DNA of 64,000 bases from Bordetella ansorpii (GCF_900078315.1 NZ_FKBS01000006.1:1-64000); one strand, 5' to 3'. Shown: positions 1-9,583, numbered from the stretch's first letter. Numbers and translations are program-made. The notes: a model not told the origin generated them from the sequence alone.

Positions 1-141
1 GTAGCCCTTGGCTTCGCCGCCGAACTTCGTCGACAGAACCGTCGTGATCGCTGCCGTCAGCGTCGTTTTGCCGTGGTCAACGTGACCAATCGTACCCACG
101 TTCACGTGCGGCTTGGTACGTTCAAACTTGCCTTTTGCCAT
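1..141 (-). CDS. tuf: Elongation factor Tu, N-terminal fragment (cut by window edge)
   Basis: Only the first 47 codons are inside the window. The reverse strand reads [20 protein letters not shown] and continues with VDHGKTT, the EF-Tu start and its GTP-binding P-loop (G19-T26). EF-Tu delivers aminoacyl-tRNA to the ribosome. The gene is last in a minus-strand operon behind tRNA-Tyr, tRNA-Gly and tRNA-Thr, the classic arrangement of the tRNA-linked tuf copy (tufB in enterobacteria). The start is the ATG at 139-141. The rest of the gene lies to the left of the window. Confidence 0.97.
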   Translation of the reverse strand, partial: MAKGKFERTKPHVNVGTIGHVDHGKTTLTAAITTVLSTKFGGEAKGY

Positions 142-203
142 GGCTGACTCCTGACTTGGGGATTGAAGCTTCTGACTTGAAGAGAAGGACTAGCGGGAAT
201 TCT

Positions 204-278
<75 letters not shown>

Positions 279-288
279 ATGTAAAACC

Positions 289-362
289 TGGAGCGGGTGA
301 AGGGAATCGAACCCTCGTCGTAAGCTTGGAAGGCTTCTGCTCTACCATTGAGCTACACCCGC
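289..362 (-). tRNA. tRNA-Gly (anticodon TCC)
   Basis: The reverse strand begins GCGGGTG, which pairs with CACCCGC at the 3' end. The anticodon loop CTTCCAA gives anticodon TCC (reads GGA and GGG). CCA is encoded at 289-291, and the total is 74 nt. It sits 10 bp upstream of tRNA-Thr in the same operon. Confidence 0.97.
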
Positions 363-515
363 GGCATTACCCGTTCACCTGCTTTTAAATCTACGCACTT
401 GCCGCCAGCCGCCTGGCAAACAAAAGCCAGGCAGACTGCACCTGGGCCTGTTTACCTTGCCGCTGCCACAAGCAAGTTGCTTTTGGCGAACAGCCTGGCT
501 GACTACAAGATTCTT

Positions 516-602
516 TGGTGGAGGAGGTTGGATTCGAACCAACGTAGGCGCAAGGCCAACAGATTTACAGTCTGCCCCCTTTAACCACTCGGGCACCCCT
601 CC
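516..602 (-). tRNA. tRNA-Tyr (anticodon GTA)
   Basis: This is an 87-nt class II tRNA with a long variable arm. The reverse strand begins GGAGGGG, the anticodon loop CTGTAAA carries GTA, and CCA is encoded at 516-518. It is the first gene of the tRNA-tuf operon. The spacer to tRNA-Gly (363-515) holds no gene and would be processed out. Confidence 0.96.
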
Positions 603-616
603 AGCGAAGATTTGAG

Positions 617-645
617 ATTATGCATGGTTCGATACGCTGTGTCAA
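617..645 (-). promoter_or_regulatory. Strong sigma-70 promoter of the tRNA-Tyr-Gly-Thr-tuf operon
   Basis: On the reverse strand there is a perfect -35 box TTGACA (640-645), a 17-nt spacer and a -10 box CATAAT (617-622). The predicted start of transcription is a few bases before the 5' end of tRNA-Tyr at 602. A near-consensus promoter is expected for stable RNA and EF-Tu genes. Confidence 0.85.
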
Positions 646-690
646 ACCAGGTCAGGGGTTTTCAGCGTCTTGATGCAAAAATTTTCTTCG

Positions 691-1674
691 CTAGCCAAAT
701 ATCGGCTGCAATGCGGCCTGTTCCACGCCCGCTGCCAACGCCAGCATCAGCAGGATGCGGGCTTTCTGGGGGTTCAGTTCCCCCGCGGCGATGAAGCCTC
801 GCGCATCGTCATCCACTTCGACGTTGCGGCCCACACGGCCCGAGCCCGTGCGGGTGGCGCGCACGACCGCCACGCCCTGCCCCGCCGCGCGTTCCAGGGC
901 TTGCAGCGCGGCATCCGACGCGTTGCCGTCCCCGACGCCAGCCAGCACGATGCCACGCGCCCAGGAGGCCACGGAATCGATCAACGCGCCGTCCATGCCT
1001 GCATAGGCATACACGATGTCCACACGCGGCCATTCGCCTTCAGGCAAGGCATATTGCGCGTGCGCCCACGCAGCCGCGGCGCGCACGAAATGCGGCTGTC
1101 CCGCATGCATCGCGCCGGCGCGCCCGCCATTCGGCGATTCGAATGCATCCACACCGTTCGCGGACATCTTCTGCACCAGCGAGGCTTCGTGGATCTCGTC
1201 GTTCATCAGCACCAGCGGCCCACGCCCGGCGGCATGCGGATGCGCGGCCAGCGCGACGGCGTTGTACAGGTTTGCCGGACCATCCGCACCCAACGCGGTG
1301 GCCGGACGCATGGCGCCCACCAGCACCACGGGCTTGGTCCACGGCAGCACCAGGCTGAGCAGGTACGCGGTCTCTTCCAGCGTATCGGTGCCATGCGTGA
1401 TGACGATGCCATCCACGGCCTCGTCGGCACACAGGGCGGCAACGCGTTCGGCCAGCACGGCCCAGGTGTCAAGCCCGATGTTCTGGCTGCCCACGCTGGC
1501 CACCTGCTCGGCCTGCAGGCGCGCCAGGCGATCCAGTCCGGGCACGGCCGACAGCAGCTGTTCGACGGGCAATGAACCCGCGCGATAGGCGCCGGACGAT
1601 TGGCCGGTCTGCGCGCCGGCAATGGTGCCGCCGGTCGCCAGCAGCGCGATCGAGGGCAACGCGGCGTCAGGCAT
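691..1674 (-). CDS. L-asparaginase (type II-like sequence, no obvious signal peptide)
   Basis: A 327-residue protein of the asparaginase/glutaminase family, which hydrolyses L-asparagine to aspartate and ammonia. The first catalytic motif LLATGGTIAG lies at residues 11-20 (nucleophile Thr17). The second motif THGTDTLEET follows about 75 residues later and carries the second catalytic Thr and Asp. The protein starts directly at the first strand with no export signal, so a cytoplasmic location is inferred even though the sequence resembles the type II group. The ATG at 1672-1674 overlaps the end of parB by 8 bp, which suggests translational coupling. Its presence beside parB is probably shared transcription rather than shared function. 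Confidence 0.9.
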   Translation of the reverse strand: MPDAALPSIALLATGGTIAGAQTGQSSGAYRAGSLPVEQLLSAVPGLDRLARLQAEQVASVGSQNIGLDTWAVLAERVAALCADEAVDGIVITHGTDTLEETAYLLSLVLPWTKPVVLVGAMRPATALGADGPANLYNAVALAAHPHAAGRGPLVLMNDEIHEASLVQKMSANGVDAFESPNGGRAGAMHAGQPHFVRAAAAWAHAQYALPEGEWPRVDIVYAYAGMDGALIDSVASWARGIVLAGVGDGNASDAALQALERAAGQGVAVVRATRTGSGRVGRNVEVDDDARGFIAAGELNPQKARILLMLALAAGVEQAALQPIFG

Positions 1675-2590
1675 CGATCACTCCGGACAGGCCCTGGCGC
1701 TCGAGCAACGAATTCAGGTGTTCCCAGCCATGGAAGTCGATCACGATCTGGCCCTTCTCGCGCGCGCCGATCTTCAGCGAGACCCGCGTGCCGAGGTGAT
1801 CGGACAGAGCCTCTTCCAGACGCACCACATCGCGCGACGCGCCCATGCTCTTCTTGCGCGGCGACTCCTCGGCATCCTTCTGCGTGCGGGCGACGAGCTT
1901 CTCGGCTTCGCGCACCGACAGGCGCTTGGCGACGATCTGGTTGGCCAACTGGATCTGCGTGGCGGCATCGACGGCCAGCAGCGCACGCGCATGGCCCATG
2001 TCGACATCTCCGGCCAGCAGCATCGTCTGCACGGGCGAAGCCAGGTTCAACAGACGCAGCAGGTTGCTGGTGGCCGACCGCGAGCGCCCGATGGCTTGCG
2101 CGGCCTGCTCATGGGTCAGGCCGAACTCGTCCAGCAGACGGCGCACGCCGTGGGCTTCTTCCAGCGGGTTGAGGTCTTCGCGCTGGATGTTCTCGATCAG
2201 CGCCATCACGGCCGCGTTCTCGTCGGCCACTTCGCGCACCAGCACCGGCACTTCCTTCAGGCCGGCCAGCTGCGCCGCGCGAAAACGCCGTTCGCCCGCG
2301 ATGATTTCGTATTCGCCCTCGCCCTCAGCCTTGAGCGCGCGCACCAGGATGGGCTGCATGATGCCCTGGGTGCGGATCGACTCGGCCAATTCGGCCAGCG
2401 CGCCTTCGTCCATGCGCGTGCGCGGCTGGTACTTGCCGGCGCGCATGCGCGTGACCGGCAGCACCGTGGGCGGGCCTTCGGGCTGCTGTTGCGGCGTGGG
2501 CGCCTTGCCGATGTTGTCGATCACGGGCGAATCCGCACCCAGCAATGCATCCAGGCCACGGCCGAGTCCCTTGGGTTTTTTGGTCGCCAT
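1667..2590 (-). CDS. parB: Chromosome partitioning protein ParB (Spo0J family)
   Basis: A 307-residue centromere-binding CTPase. The N-terminus has the lysine-rich GLGRGLDALLG motif that contacts ParA. The ParB/Srx nuclease-like domain follows (roughly residues 40-130, with the GERRFRAA box), then a helix-turn-helix around residues 150-190 (GLTHEQAAQAIGRSRSATSN) that recognises parS, and a C-terminal dimerisation domain. It loads on parS and spreads, organising the origin region and stimulating ParA. Good parS sites are in this window at 6923, 6996 and 7502. The gene follows the acetyltransferase by 21 bp and overlaps the asparaginase. Confidence 0.97.
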   Translation of the reverse strand: MATKKPKGLGRGLDALLGADSPVIDNIGKAPTPQQQPEGPPTVLPVTRMRAGKYQPRTRMDEGALAELAESIRTQGIMQPILVRALKAEGEGEYEIIAGERRFRAAQLAGLKEVPVLVREVADENAAVMALIENIQREDLNPLEEAHGVRRLLDEFGLTHEQAAQAIGRSRSATSNLLRLLNLASPVQTMLLAGDVDMGHARALLAVDAATQIQLANQIVAKRLSVREAEKLVARTQKDAEESPRKKSMGASRDVVRLEEALSDHLGTRVSLKIGAREKGQIVIDFHGWEHLNSLLERQGLSGVIDA

Positions 2591-2611
2591 AAAGTGCAGT
2601 TCCTCTTTCTT

Positions 2612-3457
2612 TCAACGGGTGCTCGGCGGGCTCAGGCGGCCGCCATCAGGCAAAGATCGATACCAATATTCGTAGCGGTCGGACATGCCCAACCGCGCAT
2701 ACAGCGCACGCGCCGCCACGTTCTGTGGCTCGACCTGCAGATACGCCTGGCGCGCGCCGCGCCGCGATGCGCTGGCCATCAGGTAGTGCATGAGTTGCGT
2801 GGCGATGCCCTGCCCTCGCCGCTGGGCCGACGTGACCACGTCGAAGATGCCCATCAGGCCGCCATCGAACACGGCGAGCGCCGCGGCGATGCAGTCGCCC
2901 TGCGCATCGCGCGCCAGCACGCACAGCTTGTCCACGGCCAGCGCGTCGACGCGCGCGGCGTGTTCGGAGATATCCACATCGCTTGAACCGCGCAACCGGC
3001 CGACTGCCGTGCAAAACGTTTGCGCGTCCACCGGTTCCACGCGCAGGGCTGTAGACAAGGGCGATGTGCCGGCAGGAATGGGACCTGCCATCACGCGCGT
3101 GTGCTCGTATGCCATGAAACCGCGCGCCTGCAATGCACCGTCCAGCGAGGGATCGGCGCACAGCGACGTCAGGCGGAACAGCAGCGGCAGGCGATGGCGC
3201 GCATACCAATCGGCGCAATGGGCCAGGCGCTCGTCGAGCCCTGTTGTGGACAAGCCCAACACGCTGATGCTGCGCACACGCTTCACCCGCGAGGGCGACC
3301 AGCGCACCAGCCAGCCTTCATACAGCATCTGCTGGCGAACCGCGGTGGCGTTGAGCGCGGCTTCCTCGAGACGCAGCAGCTCGCCTCGCGCCGCGTCCCG
3401 CACGAATGCGGGACGCGGCGCGTCTTGCACCGGCATGACAGGAGAGCTGCTTTCCAT
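2612..3457 (-). CDS. GNAT-family N-acetyltransferase between parA and parB
   Basis: A 281-residue protein. The C-terminal half is a GNAT fold with the acetyl-CoA motif A (RRGQGIATQLMHYLM) and a motif B region ending LYARLGMSDRYEYWYR, typical of acetyltransferases acting on small molecules or protein N-termini. The N-terminal half has the partly degenerate GNAT-like look of tandem members. The start chosen is the ATG at 3455-3457, five bases after the parA stop; a much longer in-frame reading upstream only shadows parA. The substrate is unknown. It is transcribed with parA, rsmG and mnmG. Confidence 0.85.
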   Translation of the reverse strand: MESSSPVMPVQDAPRPAFVRDAARGELLRLEEAALNATAVRQQMLYEGWLVRWSPSRVKRVRSISVLGLSTTGLDERLAHCADWYARHRLPLLFRLTSLCADPSLDGALQARGFMAYEHTRVMAGPIPAGTSPLSTALRVEPVDAQTFCTAVGRLRGSSDVDISEHAARVDALAVDKLCVLARDAQGDCIAAALAVFDGGLMGIFDVVTSAQRRGQGIATQLMHYLMASASRRGARQAYLQVEPQNVAARALYARLGMSDRYEYWYRSLPDGGRLSPPSTR

Positions 3458-3462
3458 GATGG

Positions 3463-4269
3463 TCAGATCGATGCGTCCATCGTCTTGACGCGTTCGATCA
3501 TCTCGGCGCCGAACGAGATGTAAGCCTGGGCGCCGCGCGAGGCGCGATCGTAGATCACGCCGGGCATGCCGTAGCTGGGCGCCTCGGCCAGGCGCACGTT
3601 GCGCGGCACCACGGTCTTGAACACCTTGTCGCCGAAGTGCGCCTCGAGCTGCGCCGAGACCTGCTGCTGCAACGTCATGCGCGGGTCGAACATCACGCGC
3701 AACAGACCGATCACGCGCAGGTCGCTGTTGATGTTGCGATGGACGCGCTTGATGGTGTTGACCAGGTCGGACAGGCCTTCCAGTGCGAAGTATTCGCACT
3801 GCATCGGAATGATGACGCCGTGCGCGGCGGCCAGGCCGTTCAACGTCAACAGCGACAACGTGGGCGGGCAATCGATCAGCACGAAGTCGTACTGCTCGGC
3901 CACGGTGAGAATGGCTTCCTTCAACTGACGCTCGCGCGCTTCCATCTCGACCAGGTCGATCTCGGCGCCAGCCAGTTCGCGGTTGGCGGGCAGCACGTCG
4001 TAACCACCCGGTTCGGAACGCACGCGCGCATTCTCGATGGACGAGTCGCCAATCAGCACCTGGTACAAGGTCGCGTGCAGCGTGCCCTTGTCGATGCCGC
4101 TGCCCATGGTGGCGTTGCCCTGCGGGTCGAGGTCGACCAGCAGCACTCGCTGCCCTTGCGTGGCAAGACCCGCCGCGAGATTGATGGCGGTGGTGGTCTT
4201 GCCCACGCCGCCCTTTTGATTGGCGATGCAGAAGATGCGGGCGGACTGGCTGGGCGGATTGGTGGTCAT
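3463..4269 (-). CDS. parA: Chromosome partitioning ATPase ParA (Soj family)
   Basis: A 268-residue deviant-Walker ATPase. Residues 10-26 read RIFCIANQKGGVGKTTT, the Walker A' box with both lysines. VLLVDLDPQGN is the A'' segment and FVLIDCPPTLS the Walker B. ParA binds DNA non-specifically in its ATP form and is released by ParB, which moves newly replicated origins. The start is ATG at 4267-4269, 21 bp after rsmG. The gene belongs to the mnmG-rsmG-parA-GNAT-parB transcription unit. Confidence 0.97.
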   Translation of the reverse strand: MTTNPPSQSARIFCIANQKGGVGKTTTAINLAAGLATQGQRVLLVDLDPQGNATMGSGIDKGTLHATLYQVLIGDSSIENARVRSEPGGYDVLPANRELAGAEIDLVEMEARERQLKEAILTVAEQYDFVLIDCPPTLSLLTLNGLAAAHGVIIPMQCEYFALEGLSDLVNTIKRVHRNINSDLRVIGLLRVMFDPRMTLQQQVSAQLEAHFGDKVFKTVVPRNVRLAEAPSYGMPGVIYDRASRGAQAYISFGAEMIERVKTMDASI

Positions 4270-4290
4270 TGGGTTCCTTCTTGGCGATTC

Positions 4291-4956
4291 TTAGCGACGG
4301 CGCATCCAGATCAAGCAGCGCTGGGCATCCAGCTCGGGCACGGTCAGCGGTTCGATGCGCTGCACTTGCCACACGCCCTGCGCATGCAAGGCGTCGATTT
4401 CAGCATCAGGGGTCTTGCCTTTCATGGCGACCAGATCGCCATCCTCTCGCACGTGACGGCCGGACCATGCCGCGAAATCCTCGAGCGAGGCGAACGCCCG
4501 CGACACGACCATGTCGCAGCCGGCGGGCTCCAGCGCTTCGATGCGGGCATGCCTGGCCTGCAGATTCGGCAGGCCGAGCGAGCCACTCATCTGACGCACG
4601 AAAGCCATCTTCTTGTCCACGGCATCCACGCACGTCACCTGCCAGCCAGGCTGCAGCGTGGCCAGCACAACGCCCGGTAATCCTCCGCCCGATCCCACGT
4701 CCATGATGGTCGCTTGCTCGCCCAGCACGCCGGCCAGCGGACGCACGACAGCCAGGCTGTCGAACACGTGATGGACCAGCATCTGCTCGCCATCGCGGAT
4801 CGCGGTGAGGTTGTAGGTGCGGTTCCAGCGCTGCAACTGCGCGACGTAGCGCAGCAGCGTGTCGAGCTGCTGCGGCAGGACATCCAGCGCCATCTGCTGG
4901 CAAGCCGCGGTCAGCCGATCCAGGGCGTCGGCGGTGAGGGTTTCTGCTGGACTCAT
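4291..4956 (-). CDS. rsmG: 16S rRNA (guanine527-N7)-methyltransferase RsmG
   Basis: A 221-residue SAM-dependent methyltransferase (formerly GidB) that makes m7G527 in 16S rRNA. The SAM-binding glycine motif [10 protein letters not shown] is at residues 86-95, followed by the acidic loop in [10 protein letters not shown]. The RNA-contact segment has NLTAIRD upstream. The start ATG (4954-4956) overlaps the mnmG stop in an ATGA junction, so the two are translationally coupled as in most proteobacteria. Confidence 0.96.
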   Translation of the reverse strand: MSPAETLTADALDRLTAACQQMALDVLPQQLDTLLRYVAQLQRWNRTYNLTAIRDGEQMLVHHVFDSLAVVRPLAGVLGEQATIMDVGSGGGLPGVVLATLQPGWQVTCVDAVDKKMAFVRQMSGSLGLPNLQARHARIEALEPAGCDMVVSRAFASLEDFAAWSGRHVREDGDLVAMKGKTPDAEIDALHAQGVWQVQRIEPLTVPELDAQRCLIWMRRR

Positions 4957-6872
4957 GCGGCCTGCTTGCGCGCGCTGTAGTGCAAGCGCTTGAGATGGAT
5001 CAACAGCAACGAGATCGCAGCAGGCGTGACGCCCGAAATGCGCGCCGCCTGGCCGATGGTTTCGGGGCGATGCGTCTTGAGCTTCTGGCGAACTTCGAAC
5101 GACAGGCTGGTCACGGCGTCGTAATCGAGGTCGGCGGGCAGCACCTGCTGCTCGTGTGCGGCGTGCTTCTGCACCTCGTCCTGCTGGCGGGCGATGTAGC
5201 CGGCGTATTTGGTCTGGATCTCGACCTGTTCCGACAGGATCTCGTCATCGCCCAGGCCGGGGCCGGCCAGCAGCTCGCCGTCGTCCCGGCGCGCCTGCAT
5301 CAGGCGGGTGTAGCTGACGTTCGGGCGGCGAAGCAGGTCTGACAGTGAGTACTCACGTTCAATCGCCTTGCCCAATAATGCTTCGGCTTGTTCGGCGGGC
5401 AACAGACGAGGATTGACCCACGTCGATTTCAAACGCTGCAATTCATTCTCGATCGCATCGCGTTTGCGGCTGAAGGCATCCCAACGCACGTCATCGACCA
5501 GGCCCAATTTTCGGCCGATTTCCGTCAATCGCAGATCTGCATTGTCTTCACGCAAGCTGAGCCGATATTCGGCACGCGACGTGAACATGCGATAGGGCTC
5601 GGTGACGCCGCGGGTAACCAGATCATCGACCAACACGCCAAGGTAGGCCTCATCGCGGCGCGGCGTCCAGGGTTCCTTGCCTTGCGCAAGCAGTGCCGCG
5701 TTGACGCCGGCCAGCAAGCCTTGCGCGGCGGCCTCTTCGTAGCCCGTGGTGCCGTTGATCTGGCCAGCGAAAAACAGATTCGAGATAGCCTTGGTTTCAA
5801 GCGTGGACTTCAACCCACGTGGATCGAAATAATCGTATTCGATGGCATAGCCAGGCCGCAGGATGTGCGCCTGTTCCAAGCCCGGCAATGAGCGGATCAG
5901 GTCGAGCTGGACATCGAAGGGCAAGCTGGTCGACACGCCGTTCGGATAGACCTCGTGGGTATCCAGACCCTCAGGCTCCAGAAAGACCTGGTGCGAAGAC
6001 TTGTCTGCGAAGCGATGAATCTTGTCTTCGATGGAGGGGCAATACCGCGGGCCCACTCCTTCGATCACGCCGCTGTACATCGGCGACCGATCCAGTCCAC
6101 CACGAATGATGTCGTGGGTGCGCGCGTTGGTGTGCGTGATCCAGCACGGCAATTGGCGCGGATGCATCGCGGCATTGCCCAGGTACGAGAACACGGGGAT
6201 CGGATCGAGATCGCCGGGCTGCTCTTCGAGGATGCTGTAGTTGATGGTGCGACCATCGATACGCGGCGGCGTACCGGTCTTCAGGCGGCCTTGCGGCAGC
6301 TGCAATTCCTTTAGCCGCGCTCCCAGCGAGGTGGCTGGCGGATCGCCGGCGCGGCCACCGGAGTAGTTCTGTAGACCGACGTGGATGAGACCATTGAGGA
6401 ACGTGCCGGCAGTCAGCACTACCGAGCGGGCCCGGAACTTCAGGCCGATCTGCGTCACCGCACCGACCACCTTGTTGCCCTCTACCATCAGGTCATCGAC
6501 GGCCTGCTGGAACAGCCACAGATTGGGCTGGTTTTCCAAGCGGGTACGAATGGCCTTGCGATACAGCACTCGGTCGGCTTGCGCACGCGTGGCTCGGACG
6601 GCAGGTCCCTTCGAGCCATTGAGAATACGAAACTGGATACCCGCTTCGTCCGTGGCGATAGCCATGGCTCCGCCCAGCGCGTCCACTTCTTTGACGAGAT
6701 GGCCCTTCCCTATCCCGCCGATCGAGGGGTTGCAGGACATCTGTCCCAGCGTCTCGATGTTATGGGTGAGAAGCAAAGTGGTTGCGCCGGTACGAGCAGA
6801 AGCCAGAGCGGCTTCCGTACCAGCGTGACCGCCACCAACGACGATCACATCAAATTCGCGGGGGAAATCCAT
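4953..6872 (-). CDS. mnmG: tRNA uridine-5-carboxymethylaminomethyl modification enzyme MnmG
   Basis: A 639-residue FAD protein (GidA). With MnmE it installs the cmnm5 group on the wobble uridine of several tRNAs. The dinucleotide-binding motif [12 protein letters not shown] is at residues 11-22. The conserved CNPSIGG box with its catalytic cysteine follows, then the family segment GTPPRIDGR and the C-terminal helical domain that binds MnmE. The length is normal for the family. The start is ATG 6870-6872. It is the first gene of the minus-strand unit and, as in many bacteria, lies next to the presumed origin. Confidence 0.97.
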   Translation of the reverse strand: MDFPREFDVIVVGGGHAGTEAALASARTGATTLLLTHNIETLGQMSCNPSIGGIGKGHLVKEVDALGGAMAIATDEAGIQFRILNGSKGPAVRATRAQADRVLYRKAIRTRLENQPNLWLFQQAVDDLMVEGNKVVGAVTQIGLKFRARSVVLTAGTFLNGLIHVGLQNYSGGRAGDPPATSLGARLKELQLPQGRLKTGTPPRIDGRTINYSILEEQPGDLDPIPVFSYLGNAAMHPRQLPCWITHTNARTHDIIRGGLDRSPMYSGVIEGVGPRYCPSIEDKIHRFADKSSHQVFLEPEGLDTHEVYPNGVSTSLPFDVQLDLIRSLPGLEQAHILRPGYAIEYDYFDPRGLKSTLETKAISNLFFAGQINGTTGYEEAAAQGLLAGVNAALLAQGKEPWTPRRDEAYLGVLVDDLVTRGVTEPYRMFTSRAEYRLSLREDNADLRLTEIGRKLGLVDDVRWDAFSRKRDAIENELQRLKSTWVNPRLLPAEQAEALLGKAIEREYSLSDLLRRPNVSYTRLMQARRDDGELLAGPGLGDDEILSEQVEIQTKYAGYIARQQDEVQKHAAHEQQVLPADLDYDAVTSLSFEVRQKLKTHRPETIGQAARISGVTPAAISLLLIHLKRLHYSARKQAA

Positions 6873-6901
6873 GATGGGCAGAGATAAAGAGCTTGGTGTT
6901 C

Positions 6902-6907
6902 ATTATA
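6902..6907 (-). promoter_or_regulatory. -10 box of the mnmG operon promoter, with parS in its -35 region
   Basis: On the reverse strand 6902-6907 reads TATAAT, a perfect -10 hexamer 30 nt upstream of the mnmG ATG. At a 15-17 nt spacing the -35 region falls at about 6923-6930, inside the parS palindrome at 6923-6938, and it is poor as a -35 box. This is inferred from sequence only. Confidence 0.6.
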
Positions 6908-6922
6908 GGCGCAGCGGATTGA

Positions 6923-6938
6923 TGTTTCACGTGAAACA
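6923..6938. promoter_or_regulatory. parS site 1 (perfect palindrome)
   Basis: TGTTTCACGTGAAACA, a perfect 16-bp palindrome identical to the widely conserved ParB-binding centromere element. It lies 51 bp upstream of the mnmG start codon. Confidence 0.95.
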
Positions 6939-6995
6939 TGGGAGTAGCCGGTGGCTAGTTGGATTGGTGCGGCGGTTTGGCCACTATCGGGGTGA

Positions 6996-7011
6996 TGTTT
7001 CACGTGGAACA
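6996..7011. promoter_or_regulatory. parS site 2
   Basis: TGTTTCACGTGGAACA, the reverse complement of the Bacillus-type consensus TGTTCCACGTGAAACA. It lies 57 bp beyond site 1, so the two could nucleate ParB together. Confidence 0.93.
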
Positions 7012-7501
7012 TTGGAAGCAGGTCCGTCTGGGAAGCGCCAGACGCCTGGAGGGTCCGTCCCTGAGGATGCCTGCTTCTGAGGATGCCTATTTCGGGATGG
7101 GAGTACGGGTTGGCAGATCTATGTGCTCTCTTCGATAGAGCCGAAGGAGCATGATGGAAGAGCGAGGGATTGATGCCGGTGGCTTCGATCCCCTGGTCAG
7201 GTCTTCCTATCCTGCCTCAACCTTGTCTTGATTCTGCAGGAACAATAGGCCCGAGCAGCTAGCCTTGCTGATAGGGCATCGACTCTGACAGGAAGGCTGA
7301 AGGTGAACCTCCCTCTTGGGCGAATACCTGTAATGACATCTGGACAGGTATGGCCATCGTCTAATGACCTAGGTCGCCCCCTATCGCGCATGGCGCTGTG
7401 ACGCTTGGCCCCCGATGCCCTACTTGTTGATTCCATCTTTTGATGCGTGGCAAATCGCCCGCTAGGTTTTCCCTCAACCCATTCCGCCGAAACCGGCTGT
7501 A

Positions 7502-7517
7502 TGTTTCACGTGAAACA
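7502..7517. promoter_or_regulatory. parS site 3 (perfect palindrome)
   Basis: TGTTTCACGTGAAACA, identical to site 1, about 0.5 kb further from mnmG in the gene-free region. Confidence 0.95.
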
Positions 7518-9510
7518 TCGACTAGCCGCCCGCATGACACGGCCAGAAGCCGCAATTCGATCATCTTCCAGTGCTCCTATGCGGCACCGGAAAATCTGGG
7601 AACGCCAAGTCACACCAACCCGTTGAAAGGACCTGCAGCGCCTCCCCATGTCACTCATGGCTAATCCAATCAGCTGACATCGGACTACCTAAGCCCAGGC
7701 ATATCCATCGACCCGATCAGGGTGCAGCACTTCAATGAGGACCTCTATGGGACCAGTGGATGATGAGGATATCCATCTCCAGATACCGGATTTATCAAAG
7801 CACGCGAGGAGCACAATTCGAGGGAGAAAGCCAAGAGGCTGATGGGCAAATATGGACAAGACGGCTACGCAGCAGAGCAAACAACTGAACAGCCGAACCT
7901 CTTGGATTTGCACCAACTTCCTGGGTGGACGAACCCTGCCCCCGATACCAGGCCGGTTCGATAGGTCAGGCAATCCTATCCCAGGACAGAGATACTCAAA
8001 GCCCACTCCCCGAGTCGTCTCGCTTACTCCCAGCATCCCTCAACCCGGAGAGCTAGGTTAGCCCCAGCGCAGATGCGCATCACCTGGGCCGCCCCGCCGC
8101 CTGAATCGACCTCGACCTATATCGAATACGGTTCGGCAAGAAGACCGGAAACGTCAGGCGAATCCAACCATGAGGCGGCCCCCGCACAGACCGGGCTCGA
8201 CGCCCTTTGCTTCGACGACATAACCGAGGTGTGACCCCACCTAACCAGGCATCCGAAATCCGAAGCTCCCAGCACGCTGCGGGCCACAAGCGGGCAAGCG
8301 AGACGGCCTATCCCCCCGAGCCAGCATGAACGTGTACGTCCATTCCCTACTTCAACCGGAAAAAACCAGCACGCCAGGTCCAATGTGCGGTCCCATAGTT
8401 ACGCCGATACGAAACGCGCTGGTTGTGTCATGGCGTCGTTGCGAATCCCCGCGAGACCAACGGGTATCACTGGGGTTCGCGCGCCTAGCCCTGACCCATG
8501 CCGACGTACCTATGGGACAGCACACTCGCTCCGATCAAGCACAGGACCATGCCTGCCACTACGCACTCCGCAGCAACAGCCTTCGGCTATCCGGCATGGG
8601 GGCTCTGAGATTCTCTCCGCCAGCTTTGCCATATGCCCGTCGGACTCACGAACAATCTGCATCGGAGACGACAACAACGGCATCACCATGACCATTTCAC
8701 GTGAAGACGAACTGGCCTGCGGGCATCCCTTTTTCCGGCTGTCCAAAGGGCGCTCGACAGAACGGGAGCGGACTTGCTCCGCCACCGACAACCGGATACG
8801 CATGGCACAGAAACGATTCCGATCCCTGCCCCAGCCATGTCTCGACGAATCGCCGATCTATTCAAGTCCAGCCCTCTGGCCGATCTCCACCATTTCCCTG
8901 GGCAGCGGGTCCTTCAGCAGTAAAGCCTGCCGACCTGGATGAAACCGGTGCAGCGCACGAATACCGTATGTCTCGCATCGCCCGGACTGCCAGCGGACCG
9001 GGCTGCCGAAAGACGGCAAACCTGCTGGTCCGGGCGGCTCGTTGGTCTGGCGATGGCCAGGCTTATCGACTTGAACGATCGAATCGTCATCGAATCGTCG
9101 GCTGTGAACAACCGAGAACCACCGTCCTTCTCCGTCAGTAACGCATCACCTGTGGACATCTCATTCCTTCAATATCCGGCCGGGCAACAGGAGTGCAGGT
9201 TCATACTTATCCCCAGCCTGGATGGAGCCAATGGATTGCCCCATTCGCCAGCAAGGGCAGCGACCTGTAGCATCAATCAGATGTCCACAGGCCCGAATCA
9301 TTGCTGTGGAGTACTTACCGCAATCCTCTTCCCCTCCTGGGGACAATGGCAGATATTCGCCCATGCCGTCCAACGGCACGGCTGTTGATAACCTCAAATC
9401 GAGTTGCCAACATCCTGCGCCGAGAATGACTTGCCCGATATCCACAGCCAACGACCGAGCACACGCGCAGCCGGCAACTAAAACGGCTATGCACTCAATC
9501 TCGGTCTTGA

Positions 9511-9570
9511 CGATTATCGATATAAAGTATCAATAACAAATAGATACACAAATAAAGCCAATTGTATCGT
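9511..9570. other. AT-rich element, candidate DNA-unwinding element
   Basis: This 60-bp stretch is mostly A and T, with runs such as ATCGATATAAAGTATCAATA and ACAAATAAAG, in a region otherwise near or above 50% GC. It sits in the middle of the DnaA-box cluster and directly beside the parS at 9568, the arrangement expected of an origin-unwinding element. Confidence 0.5.
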
Positions 9571-9583
9571 TCCACGTGAAACC
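9568..9583. promoter_or_regulatory. parS site 4 (degenerate)
   Basis: CGTTCCACGTGAAACC matches the consensus TGTTCCACGTGAAACA at 14 of 16 positions; only the two outermost bases differ. It lies within the DnaA-box cluster, so ParB could load directly on the candidate origin. Confidence 0.6.

Larger units (their letters stand above)
6939..9120. other. Gene-poor region between mnmG and the candidate origin
   Basis: Apart from parS sites 2 and 3 I see no gene here. The longest open frames (up to about 185 codons near 8385-8942) lack start-site signals, recognisable domains and the codon pattern of neighbouring genes. A short direct repeat, CTGAGGATGCCT, occurs at 7061 and 7077. Base composition is less GC-rich than the flanking genes, and from about 7.2 kb onward the plus strand has more C than G. 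Such long non-coding DNA is unusual in this otherwise tightly packed chromosome. Confidence 0.6.

Noticed and set aside
7061-7088. Direct repeat CTGAGGATGCCT as a mobile-element or iteron signal
   Set aside because: Only two copies, 16 bp apart, without inverted ends or neighbouring transposase; probably chance or slippage.
8693-8708. Possible fifth parS (CATTTCACGTGAAGAC)
   Set aside because: Only the central TTTCACGTGAA matches; five of 16 positions differ, too many for confident ParB binding.
8385-8942. Open frame of 185 codons in the gene-free region
   Set aside because: No ribosome-binding site, unusual composition rich in Ser, Arg and Pro, and no recognisable feature; it overlaps other equally poor frames.
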